From contig CM034546.1 of assembly GCA_020055645.1 (NCBI GenBank), forward strand, positions 104,429,812-104,493,811: a stretch of 64,000 nucleotides of DNA, given 5' to 3'. Below, piece by piece: positions 50,321-61,487 of the stretch (within the stretch, counting starts at the first letter, position 1; every line of letters starts with the position of its first letter). The notes beneath the pieces were generated by a model. It worked only from the letters and a program-made list of their open reading frames with translations. It made no database searches and had not been told where the DNA came from. The position numbers were made by a program, and so were the translations under genes. The stretch is from Tomocerus qinae. Taxonomy: Eukaryota; Arthropoda; Collembola; Entomobryomorpha; Tomoceridae.

Positions 50321-52409
50321 AATGAAAGAGACTTGATTCGTGAAAGTGAACAAAACTGTTAATTTGCTGCTTCAACTTTCAGCTGATTCTCACACGGTAT
50401 TAACCTACTTAATTTTAAACCTATTAGGTGATTAGTATAGGTACCTAAGTAAGTTGTAAATGGATATTTCTTCTGGTATAGTACTTAATGAGATACTCTG
50501 TCAAAGTTGTAAAACTTTCTTCCTATTATCACGTCAATTAAATGACATTGACTTCCCAAAGCAACTATCGCAAGAGAAAGTACAACTGTCATCGATTTGA
50601 AAATAGTTCAGCTGGAGGAGTGGTAATTTAACAGTTCCTATTGTGTAACAATTTTACGAAGCGACTATTAAAATGTAGTAGTTTTGGACTTCACTTTATC
50701 TCAAATCTCAACTGGCTGAATTTTCTGACAATTATAGGATATTTAAAGTCTGGAGTTACTAATAGTGCTTTCACTCTATTTAAAATTAGGTCCTTCAATT
50801 TTCAATGCTGACCTACTTCGGAGCTGAATTTCTCTGCCATGGCCATGAGTCCATGAGTGCTCCCAATTCTGCTAGTGTAGTATGCGGGTATAAAATGTTC
50901 CTCCTTTACACGGGTAGTGTAGAATCGGGTTGGTCTATTTGTCCTATAACTCCCTACTCCGTATATGTATATACAGAGTAACAGTACCGTGCTATGATTT
51001 GACTTTGACACTGGGAAAGTTCCATCTTTCTCTGCGCGTATACGTGAATCTGGAAGTGGATGCATTCATCTGTACGAAACAGACAGAAGTGTAAGTTTGA
51101 CTTGGAATCCTCGTTTTCTTTCTCCGATTCTACAACATCAGCAGGAAGACCAGACACAGACTTGTCCTGCTGATCCTCCAGGCTGGGTCGAGCCCATTCG
51201 TATTCCTTTCACTATAACCGCCGCTAAATAGAAAGGAAGATTTCGTTCTATCGTGATAGTAGTTCTTCTTGAAGTTCAATAGCTAGGAAAGTGGTGGATA
51301 TGCTACATACGTTAGTTACATATGGACTCTGCTTTTGCTCACGTAATTTTTGCTCTGTATGCAGTTCTTATGTGAAAAGTAGCTCAAGAGTTCTGATTCT
51401 GTGCTGGAAGGCCGAACTGAAACTAAATTAGACTGCTTTTTATATTCTGAACTATTTGATAGTGGTAGGTACTAGCTCTACGAAGAACCAAGAAATAAAT
51501 GCGCTGTCGCTGTCTGCTGCTCCACTACCACATTCTGACTGAAATGCAGATAGACGAAATAGCACAATAGTACTTTGTTCCTTTCTACTACTAACTAACA
51601 CTACGGAAGAACATTATTGTTCGCTGGATGTTCAGGAGAAGGTATAACATTAATAATATAGAAGGGAACTCTGACTTTTTACTCTTCAATCTCTAAATTA
51701 TTATGCCTACTATTCTCGATTTTCTCCACCTTAGTCTTGCAGCTTGCAATGCAAGGACATGAGTTCAGGACAATAAAGTACTTAGTATTTACAGAATACA
51801 GATTGCAGGTGATTACTACAGATATGACACAAAACTACTACTACTACTAGTCTAGTCGTGTCTGTTCTAGAGTATTGCACATTACCCACCCTCATATATA
51901 AGGTTCAATCTGTTGTACTAATCTCCCCGATGGTATATTACAGATATCTCAGGCATTGACATTTCCTTTGCCGACATATTTCATATAGTAGACTCATGGG
52001 CGAAACACTCATTTAGTAACAACGAAGGCTAATAACTAATTAATGGCTCAATGACATTGCATAATTCATATTGACACAACACTACCTCTAAACGGAACTA
52101 AATAGATAATAATAATACCCAAAAGGCACACTGGACGAAATGCCTTCTCTATAGACAGACGAAATGTTTGTTATGTTTAATAGACTTATTTATTAATGAT
52201 TAAACTATAACCTATAAAATTATAAAGGTTGTCTTAATGGATTACATTTTTAAATTGCTAGAACAAAGCTAAGTTGAGAAAATAAACATTAAGATTTAAC
52301 ATGAAATGAACAAAATATTCAAAACAAAAATTAGTTAGTACACCTAACTTTAATTAACGATCGATTGTTTCAAGTTTCAGGACCACGAAAGACATTATTG
52401 TCAATAATT
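50321..52409. other. Divergent intergenic region
   Basis: 2.1 kb between the starts of the BTB gene (-) and endonuclease V (+). No coding exon, RNA gene or repeat family is recognised. An AG at 52379-52380 just before the endonuclease V start codon could be the acceptor of a 5' untranslated exon. Confidence 0.45.
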
Positions 52410-53722
52410 ATGGACACATCTGATGATAAGATCGTTTCAGCTAAGGCTTCTCCGGTTACTTCATCGGCCAGAGCAGCAGTCGATTCAGAATTGCTGAATA
52501 AATGGGAAAGCATACAAAATGAGCTGAAGAACAAACTGATATTAGAAAACACAGAACCCTGGCAGAATGATTTGAGGTACCTAGACCTATTGAGAATGTC
52601 TATTAAGAATGCAATCGATATAATTGGGATACATACAATAAAAATATATAGCCCAAACGCTATATAGTCTAACACATTTCATTTTCTATCAATCAAGTAA
52701 GTTGAAACTTGTAGCTGGACTGGACATTTCATACCCTGTTGAAGCACACGATAAGGATTCTTGTGACGCATTCGCTGCAGTTGTAATCTGTGATTATCCA
52801 GACATGAAAATTATTCACCAGGAAGTAGAGACTGTGAGATTACAAAGTCCTTATGTTCCAGGTTGGTATACTTTTGAGACGGTATCGGTATCTATACTAG
52901 TTAGGAAATAATTTAGGTGAACTTAGCCAAGCTGTTGTTTCAAGTACTAATACAAGAAAAACACATATGTATACATATAGGTTTCTTGGCATTCCGGGAA
53001 TCGGATCAACTAGTGAGCGTTTTGAAGAAAATAATTGAGAATAATCCTTCGCTAAAACCAGATGTTCTTCTAGTCGATGCGAATGGCCTTTTGCATCCCC
53101 AAAGATGTGGGTCTGCATGTCACATAGGATATAAAACGTCTATACCTACTATAGGAGTGGCCAAAAATTTGCATCTTTTAGAAGGTATTGACTGCACAAG
53201 GTACGACCTTCAAAACATACCGAATCGAGGAGACTACATTTTAATTAAAGATGAAGCAGATTGCATCTTAGGAATGGTAAAAACTATTAACACAAAAAAT
53301 ATCCAAACCATTTGTTTTTACGATAATATATAACTGTACAAACGTTTATTTGCTTTTCAAAGATAGGCAGTAAAGGTACATACGTATATTGTTTCGAATA
53401 GATGAAACGTATAGAATTATGCAATTAAATTATCACTGTAATGTTTCTTAACGTTACGATTTTTGATACACATTTTTATAAACAGGCTTTAAAAACTGCT
53501 GAAAAGACTAAAAATCCTATGTATATATCTATTGGACACAAAATTAACTTGGAAACTGCCCGTGACGTTGTAATTTCTTGTTGCAAGTTTCGAGTACCGG
53601 AACCGGTTCGATTTGCTGACAATTTATCAAGAGAAGCGATCAGAAACTTAGAAAATCCATGCCAAAACACTAAAAACAAATCTACACGCAAATCCAACTC
53701 TCCTAAAAAGGATTGTAAATAA
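52410..53722 (+). CDS. EndoV: Endonuclease V
   Basis: Four exons, 52410-52576, 52698-52861, 52981-53276 and 53486-53722, encode 287 residues. The ATG at 52410 (MDTSDDK) is chosen; an in-frame ATG at 52365 would add 15 residues but lies before a likely splice acceptor. The catalytic carboxylates are all in place: D65 in GLDIS, E117 in GFLAFRE and D143 in VLLVDANG. The PYVPG wedge motif, HIGYKTSIPTIGVAKNL and SIGHKINLETA are also present. Animal EndoV cuts inosine-containing RNA (and DNA in bacteria) one nucleotide 3' of the inosine (established). The C-terminus ends in a Lys/Ser-rich tail. The gene converges with the small Maf gene, the two stop codons being about 110 bases apart. Confidence 0.95.
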
Positions 53723-53834
53723 CCGGTAAGTCTTAATAAGTTTAATCCATGCATAGAAAACTTGTGGAGCAGACTTCGTAGCTGCTTATTTGTAGTTAAA
53801 TGTGATTATTAGAAGTAATCTATGTTTTGCGAAT

Positions 53835-54561
53835 TCAAAAGTCATATGGTAGTGGAATTTTTTTCTGTATAGCAAATTTACGGAGAGCATCAAACTTTGA
53901 TTGCAAGGATTCAACTTCATCTCTGACGGATTGATTTGCTGCAATCATCGATTCTATGTCTGTTTGTTCCAAATTTTTATCACCATCAAGAATTTCCCGT
54001 TGCTCAATACGCTTAACTCGACAACTGTGATAGAACCACAAACGAAAAAAATTGTTACTATTGCATTTATCGAAAATTTAGTTATGAGAGCATTTAATTA
54101 AAAAAGATTATATTATGCTACGAAAATTAATAAATAAGCATAAATAATAAACGTTCTCATTATACCTTGCAGCATAGCCTCTATTTTTAAGAGTTCGCCT
54201 TCTTTGCTTCATTCGAATAATATCATCTCTAGACAGTCCTCGCATCTTTAGCGTTCTGTTTAGGTCTCGCACAGATATCGTAACGAGTTCATCATCAGAC
54301 ATAACATCCATTCCCGCAATATGCCCAGACAGGCTGGAATCTAAATCTCGACCTCCGTGCATATTTGGAAGATGCATTCTCTGTGAAAAAAAACTGTTAC
54401 ATTAGGCTACTTCAAAAAACTTTATAATATACTTGTTTTAAAAAAACTATATTGTCGAAAGTAAAAACAACATGGATTTTTTGTTTCGTTTATCCTACTG
54501 TTCCTACCCTTTGATTTGAATCTTTTCCTCGATTATTATTAGATGATCCGTCGTAAGACAT
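53835..54561 (-). CDS. maf-S: Small Maf bZIP transcription factor
   Basis: Three exons on the minus strand, 54561-54508, 54380-54166 and 54024-53835, encode 152 residues. Residues 46-70 hold the Maf extended homology region ([19 protein letters not shown]). Residues 74-95 hold the DNA-contacting basic region ([20 protein letters not shown]), split by an intron exactly in the A-A-S-C motif. A short leucine zipper follows (to about residue 140). There is no transactivation domain, which defines the small Maf type. It would heterodimerise with CNC factors on antioxidant-response/MARE sites in the nucleus (established for the family). The first intron donor is GTAGGA, somewhat weak. The gene lies upstream of, and on the same strand as, nothing co-transcribed; its 3' end faces endonuclease V. 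Confidence 0.93.
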
Positions 54562-55425
54562 GAATGTGTAACTTTAAGGCACACAGAGTAGTTTAATGCG
54601 ATACTTTAATACTTTCAATGTAAAACAACAGCTAACTGTTTGCAACACAATGGGGCTACTTGAAAACAAAAATAATACCTCACTTTCATTGATTGAATGT
54701 AAATAATAATATTGACATAAAATGGCCCTTTAAATTAAACAATAACAGTAAAATTATCAAGATTTTTGGATTTGATTATGATAGAATAAGAGGACCAAAA
54801 TGGTGAAAGATTAGCCCAAAATTATTGCAAGTCATCATCCTGAAGGTCTGAGAAGTTTCCTTAGTCATTCTAGAAGTTGCCACATTGAACAACGAACTCC
54901 ACCGAGCTGTCTCTAGTTCCCCTTCTTTTGTTTAACAAAGCAATACTTTCGCGAGTTTGCTAAGCTACGTATACTTACATTACTACATGTACATTTTAGT
55001 ACTTGTAGTATCATAACCATAACGTAATATTGTAGCATAAAATTTCCCTTCGTAGCATCATGAGAAACTACGATTACTTCGATATTAAATAAATAAATAT
55101 CGATTCGTAACGGTATACATTTGCTATTAACAGTATAAAGCATATCACGTATCTGCAGTATATTATACATAATGGTTTCTACAGGAAGTAGTTTGCGTTT
55201 GCAATGATAATTCTCGTGCTTTCTATATTAATAAAATATTATGGCCGGTAGACACAAATCAGCCATGTAGACAAGTCTACATTACAAGTCTACATTATTA
55301 TGTTCTATAAAAGAATTTAAAATGATATTACTACCTTAGATTATTTGTAAAGCTGGTGTGCTGTGTATTTAAAATATCACCAACTCCAACAGAATATGAG
55401 AACTGGGCAGTGTCGCCCGATAACG
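54562..55425. other. Intergenic between small Maf and ATG12
   Basis: 860 bases, AT-rich; presumably the small Maf promoter and the ATG12 3' region. The open frame at 54913-55170 has no homology that I recognise. Confidence 0.5.
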
Positions 55426-56607
55426 TTATCCCCAAGCCGTTGTAGTACTGTAATGTAAAACTAATTTTCCGTCCGAACCAAAGCACTCGTATAAATTTCT
55501 TATAAGTTGGTCTGGGGATGGAGCAAAGGCTTGATTTACAAACACAAACTGTAATAATAACACATAAAACACATCATAGACAGAGATACATTAAAACTGT
55601 ATGAAAAGGTCATTGTACATACTACATACATTAGTACAGTGACTGCACTATTTTTTTGCTAATAATGGTTGTTATACTCATAGAATAGCCATAAAATATA
55701 GCCATGATACGTAATAATGTTTGTGGTAAAATACGGAAATGGAGAATAGCTTACCAAACCACCCTCGCTGGTAATTTTCAAATACTTTTTAATGAACTGG
55801 ATAATTCCGGAAACTTGCTTATCAGGATCTACTGCCCACAACTTTTGTTTTAAAATAGGAGCATCCCCGACTGGTTTGAGAATGACATTTACTATAAATT
55901 ATTAAAAAACAAGTATTAAATTACGATGTTCTTATTTCATTAGTAATAAAAATAAAAGTAATGATGTAACTGGCAGAATTTTTAAAGGAGATATACAGCC
56001 AAATTGGAACTAGAGTATTGAATTGGACTAACGATATAACAGGATATTATAATACTATAAAAATACTATTTTACTAATGCGCAGCATTGCAATGCGAACT
56101 TTTAACAATGCGCAACTGATAGTATTGATGCCGGATTAGCAAGACAGCTTAACTTAACTTAGCTTTCTTCATTAAGAGTCAAGAGTTAGTAACAGATATA
56201 GATTATATAGTCATTAACCTACCTTGCTATTATCTTGATTGACTCAATTGACTTGATTAAATATGAATTTACAAAATAATTACAAGCCTACAAATTGTAA
56301 ACAGGTTCACGTGATTCACATAAAATTATTAAAAAACGATGAGAAAAGGGAAAAACAAAAATAAGCAAGGGACTAAGAAAAAATAAAATAATTTGCAATG
56401 AAATAATTTAGGCATATGTATAAATTAAATATTATACGTACTTTTCTCTAGTTTCTTTGATGATTTTGGTGTTTCAGGGACTACTACTTTTTCTTCTACG
56501 CAAGCATTTGCTGACTCAGCAGTATTATCTTTATCTTTCTGTGTTCCAGAACTATCTTCAACTGGCTCTTCTGTAGTATTAGAAGTCGGTTTGTCTTCAC
56601 TTTCCAT
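55426..56607 (-). CDS. Atg12: Autophagy protein 12 (ubiquitin-like)
   Basis: Three exons on the minus strand, 56607-56442, 55891-55755 and 55548-55426, encode 141 residues, close to the human length. Residues 1-55 are an acidic, Ser/Thr-rich disordered region. Residues 56-141 are the ubiquitin-like fold: [61 protein letters not shown]. It ends in TAWG with the terminal Gly141 that is joined to Atg5 by Atg7 and Atg10; the Atg12-Atg5 conjugate drives Atg8 lipidation on forming autophagosomes (established). It is transcribed divergently from RhoGDI; the start codons are 1.17 kb apart. Confidence 0.95.
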
Positions 56608-57778
56608 AGTATTAAGCTTTACTTGTAGTCATCTTTGACTTGCATTTTCTATGAATCCTTTATCTGCATAATATAAAAATTCTATTAGGCTAAAAGTTAA
56701 CAACATTTTCCACGAATCAAATAATAATGGCAATAACTTAATACTTATTGCATCACACAACCCAAAGCAAAAAAGCTTCTCAGGCTAATAAAGTAAGGTT
56801 AATATTTGCATTTATTGCAATCTAAATCTGCAAATTACTTATCTCTTTTGCATAAAACAATCACGAAAATGAAAAATACTTAACGCCTAGACTTACGTAT
56901 AGTTGTTTAAAGACGAATGTAGTTTAGTTAGACTTCAAAAACACCAACCGATCAGCTTGTCAGTGTTGAACCGCAGTATAAGATATCTATAAATATAATA
57001 TTTAAAAAATTATACTTTGTTGTTTCCTGCTCTCTATCATGTGTTTCACAGTCACACAGATATTCTCCCACAACTTCAACCCACTAGTACATGAAAGGGC
57101 CAAAGTCGTCGGCAGAGAATGTTTTTCTAACCATATGCATTTAGATTGGAGGTTGCTACAGAATGTTTTCCTCTAGTGAGTTACGATTCTCCCTAAGCCC
57201 TGTCCGAGTGTTGCCAAATGTGTTCAGTTCTGAAAAGCATTAGACCTATCTTATCATAGAGTCGTCAGACTTCCGAAAGGAGGAAGGGGATCCGAAAACC
57301 CACGCCTAGAATTCAGGTGTTATCTCTTCATTGAAGTTTCCACAAGTCGCAGTCAAGTCAAACCTATACTACCTACGTTACTACACACTCATTACCATTT
57401 CTGCATCTTCTTTTTTTACTTTCTTATTTTTCACACATTTGTTTTGACAAGGATTTCTTTAATAGTACCCTTGTTCGTTGAAAACACATTAGCAATTACA
57501 GGTACGCTAAGATAATAAACATTTTACTTGTCATTGTCAAAACCAATAGCTGTCAATTTGCCAAATTACACGTCACATCAAATAAACTACTAATAGATTA
57601 ACAGTCTGAGTGGGCTTGCATTGCACATCGGGAAAAGCCGGTGACAGTGACATTTGCCAGGCGCATATACAAAAGAGAGTGCTTTATCGCTGATTGCAAG
57701 TTAGTACTAGACAGAGTTATAATATTTTCTGTTATTTTCAGATATAAAGACAATTTTCTATAAGACGACGATTCCACG
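56608..57778. other. Divergent promoter region of ATG12 and RhoGDI
   Basis: 1.17 kb without coding sequence between two divergent housekeeping genes. A shared promoter region is likely from the arrangement. No specific factor sites are claimed. Confidence 0.45.
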
Positions 57779-58550
57779 ATGTCTACTGAGGAAAATACTG
57801 CTCACGATGATCTAGGAACTGATGATGTTGATCCTAACTACAAACCACCTCCTCAGAAAACTATCGAGGAAATTCTGGAGACTGACAAAGAAGATGAAAG
57901 TCTTCGACGATACAAAGAAGCCCTTTTGGGTCAAGTTGCCACTACTGGAAATGTCATCGTTGGTAAGGCTTTTTTTTTTAAAAAAAAGAAAGTTTGTATT
58001 ATGCGACATCGTCATCAAATTAGATTTTTTGAGTAGATCCTGATGATCCAAGAAAAGTCATTGTCAAACGACTTGCATTAGTTGTGCAAGATATGCCAGA
58101 CAAAGAATTGGATCTTACCGGCGATACTACAAAGTTAAAAGAGCAAAAGTTCCGAATTAAAGAGGGCATTCCGTATAAGATCCGAATTGACTTTTTGGTT
58201 CAAAGAGAAATTGTCCATGGATTGAAGTATGTGCAAAAGACTTCTAGGAAGGGAATCACTGGTAATAAAATAATATATATTTTTAATCATTTGCTTACTT
58301 AATTAAATTAAACCACAGAAATAGTTAATCCTTAATTTTGCTACTTTTAGTGGATACGATGACCCATATGGTTGGGAGTTATGCTCCAAAGACAGAGTGG
58401 CAAAGTTACACTACCCCGCAAGAGGAGGCCCCTTCAGGCATGTTATACAGGGGGGACTACTCCGTCTCGTCTACTTTCACAGATGATGACAAGAACATCC
58501 ATCTCAAGTGGGAATGGAAATTTGAAATCGGCAAGGATTGGGAAAAGTAG
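57779..58550 (+). CDS. RhoGDI: Rho GDP-dissociation inhibitor
   Basis: Three exons, 57779-57962, 58037-58261 and 58351-58550, encode 202 residues, the normal family size. Residues 1-65 are the flexible N-terminal arm that contacts Rho switch regions (DVDPNYKPPPQKTIEEI). Residues 70-202 form the immunoglobulin-like prenyl-binding domain: DPDDPRKVIV, LTGDTTKLKEQ, IKEGIPYKI, DTMTHMVGSY and the closing HLKWEWKFEIGKDWEK. The protein extracts prenylated Rho GTPases from membranes and holds them GDP-bound in the cytosol (established). Both introns are under 100 bases. AATAAA follows at 58853. Confidence 0.96.
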
Positions 58551-61487
58551 AGCTTCATCAGAACAGCAATCAAAAACAAGCACATCTTCGCTGTAGATAC
58601 AAAAAATTCATCTTTGAATCAATAATTTAGCCTTAACTGTCTCATCTCAGCCGCTAGATAAAATACTAACTTATTACAATCAATAAGCCTTCCATTACGG
58701 TGTCTATTCATGTAAAAGACACTGTAAGCTTTCACTTGCTTTAATTAAGACTAAAATACCTAACCTTAGTCTTGAACAAATCTATTTCAACTTAATACTT
58801 AATGTCATGTCGTAATTAGCGTACTAAATAATATACTAATACTGATGAAATCAATAAATGAGCATTGAGCTGTTCAGATTGTTGAACGCATGTTAAGCAA
58901 CTTCACTCTAGAAGCTTTGCTCATCAATTGCTAACTTAACTTTCTTTAAGTATAAGGCAGATTTACACACGTGTTATTGGTTGATTGTATCTCAAATTCG
59001 TACTTTTTAATGGAAATTGAACACATTGAAAGCAATTGATTGTTGAAAGAGTAAAATCAGGTCAATATTATTCTAGTCAGAAATTTAAAAAAAGCAAATA
59101 CGTAGAGAGAAAAATTCACAGATCAAGTCGCTCAATTACACGCCAAAATACTTGACTTTCAAATACTTAATACAAAAAATATTTACAATGAAAAAGTCAC
59201 ACCTGTAGTTTTTAATGTGGTACTGACCCTGAGTGGGTACAGAGACTGCAGGTTACACATCACAGGTACACTCACGTATGCCCCACATTCAAAAAACATT
59301 TACCAATGCAATAAGCAGCATAAAGTTGCATGACTAAAATTAAACAAGTATTAAGCCAAAATGTATTACATTAATAATTTCTGACAATAAGTTAAACTGT
59401 TGTCAAACAGCTCATTTGTCAGCCTTTTCTGACTAAAAGTGTGGGATTCCTATTTATATCCGATTAATCTGAATATCAAACCACATCTGTGAAAATAAAT
59501 ATTTTTCTCATTATATTGCTATTGCTCCAAATTTGATATACCGAAATAGAATATGGAAAATCCTGACAAAATGGTAATTAAAGTAAAGTATAACCTAAAC
59601 ATACTTAAAAGTGTCATTGTCAACAACTATATAAATACAAATGCTATACTTATATTACTCATGTATGGAATAAGATATACGAAATGCTGGGAACAAGAAT
59701 GAAATTGTTACAATTTAAGACATAAATAAATAATGTGCCTTCTTACAGTTAATGTTACAGATATTCTACTTATTACGCATGGGCGTGGTTTAGCAATTAT
59801 ATAAGATATCCCCTACCTATAAAATCATGTAATAAGAGTCCTTCCTCCTTCCTAAGATATTAATCAAATATCAAGTGATTATATAAATGTCGAAATAATT
59901 TAATAAGTGATGAAAGCTATTGTTAATGTTACCACACTAAACTCTAGGCACGACAAATGCAACATTATTGATATCTACTGCTGATTTACTATTATTCATT
60001 TCTGTAGCAAACCATACCTTGGTATGTTGTAGACTTGTAAATACGGTTTTCAGATACTAGATTAAAGCATGTTTTGTAGTTACTCTGTGTTATTTTAAAT
60101 TGAATTTACTGATATTGGTTAATAAAAGTTATCTTTGCAGCATCATGCCTGATGCTTATTCGAATAATGCTTTTAAAACTTCAATCTTTTCCTGATCATT
60201 CAAATTTTTGGATATCATCATAATCCTTCCAGTTAAATGAATTAGTGCTAATGAATAAGTATGAAAATATGCTTTGAGATCAATTTTAGTCCTGTTTACG
60301 TGAAATTTACAGGCACTAATACCATGATTACTATGTATAAATATTAATACATAATGGCGGAGTTCCACCGTGGAATTAATCCAACCTGCTTTAAATATTT
60401 CAAATTCCCATGGGCCATTAGCCGATTAAATTACATTGTAAATAATTCGAGCGAAATGGTCTTCATTGGATTATACTTACCCTTGAACTGATGCATGACT
60501 CATGAATTCATTTCATGCTATGAATTTGCTTAAAAAGCTACTTCGCTACGCTTTGGTAGTAAAATAATACCTGAAAATCCGATAAGTATGCAAATGAGTA
60601 CTTTGATCACTGCGAAAATAGTACAGTTATATGAATCGTCATTCAAATCAAAATACCAAATATATCAGACAATCTCAACTTTCTAAGAAAGAAATTATGT
60701 AGAGAAATATTTCTTTCATGTTGCATAAATTCAGACGATGGTATAAGTGTTATATGGTATGGCCAGCTATTATATAGCAGAGATGGTGAGATCAAAAACA
60801 TAAGTTTTTTACTCATTACACTCATAATGGGAATAGGGAATGAGAATGATGGAATACGGATTGAGAAAGCTAATGATCAATGCATCTATGGTTACCCGTT
60901 ACCAAACAGTCCCAATCGGCACTCGGTACGGTAGACTCGGCAATACACTATGGCAAAATATTATTATTGTAATCTCCAGTCCAATCCTAATTCTAGGCAC
61001 CAAAGAATGAACAAGATCAAAATTATATGAAGCTCTTGCAAACTGCAAAAATCCTTTCGCATATTTAGATCTACATTTTCAAAAGTAAAATTTTAAAGCT
61101 GTCAGAAAGACAAACATCGGGATTTTTGTTAGCAGTTCTACTCTACATTATATTCTTTAGTAGGTATGTGAAAATAAATAATAATCTCTGCTGCTTAATC
61201 TAATAATTTTTAGCTGTTTTAAAATCTTTTGAGTCAAACAAACTTCTTTATGATTAGATTACTACCACATAGAACAAACAAAGTAAAACTTGTGTGTAAA
61301 TAATATTTTCTTTAGACACTAAACCCGAGTACACGGAAAACTTTTGCTTGGCTATTAGTAGGCAAGGCATGCATAATAAATATTTTGTATTGCGACGGAG
61401 GAACACTTATTATTATGTGAAGTATATCAATATAATCCAACATTCAATAACAACACGGACAAGAATCCCCACCTTTATGGCAGAAAG
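58551..61487. other. Intergenic, nothing recognised
   Basis: 2.9 kb of AT-rich DNA between RhoGDI and DZIP1, holding the RhoGDI 3' untranslated region and presumably the DZIP1 promoter. Open frames at 60156-60368 and 60643-60825 are short, isolated and unlike known proteins. Confidence 0.5.
58853..58858 (+). terminator. Polyadenylation signal AATAAA (RhoGDI)
   Basis: AATAAA about 300 bases after the RhoGDI stop codon. Confidence 0.55.
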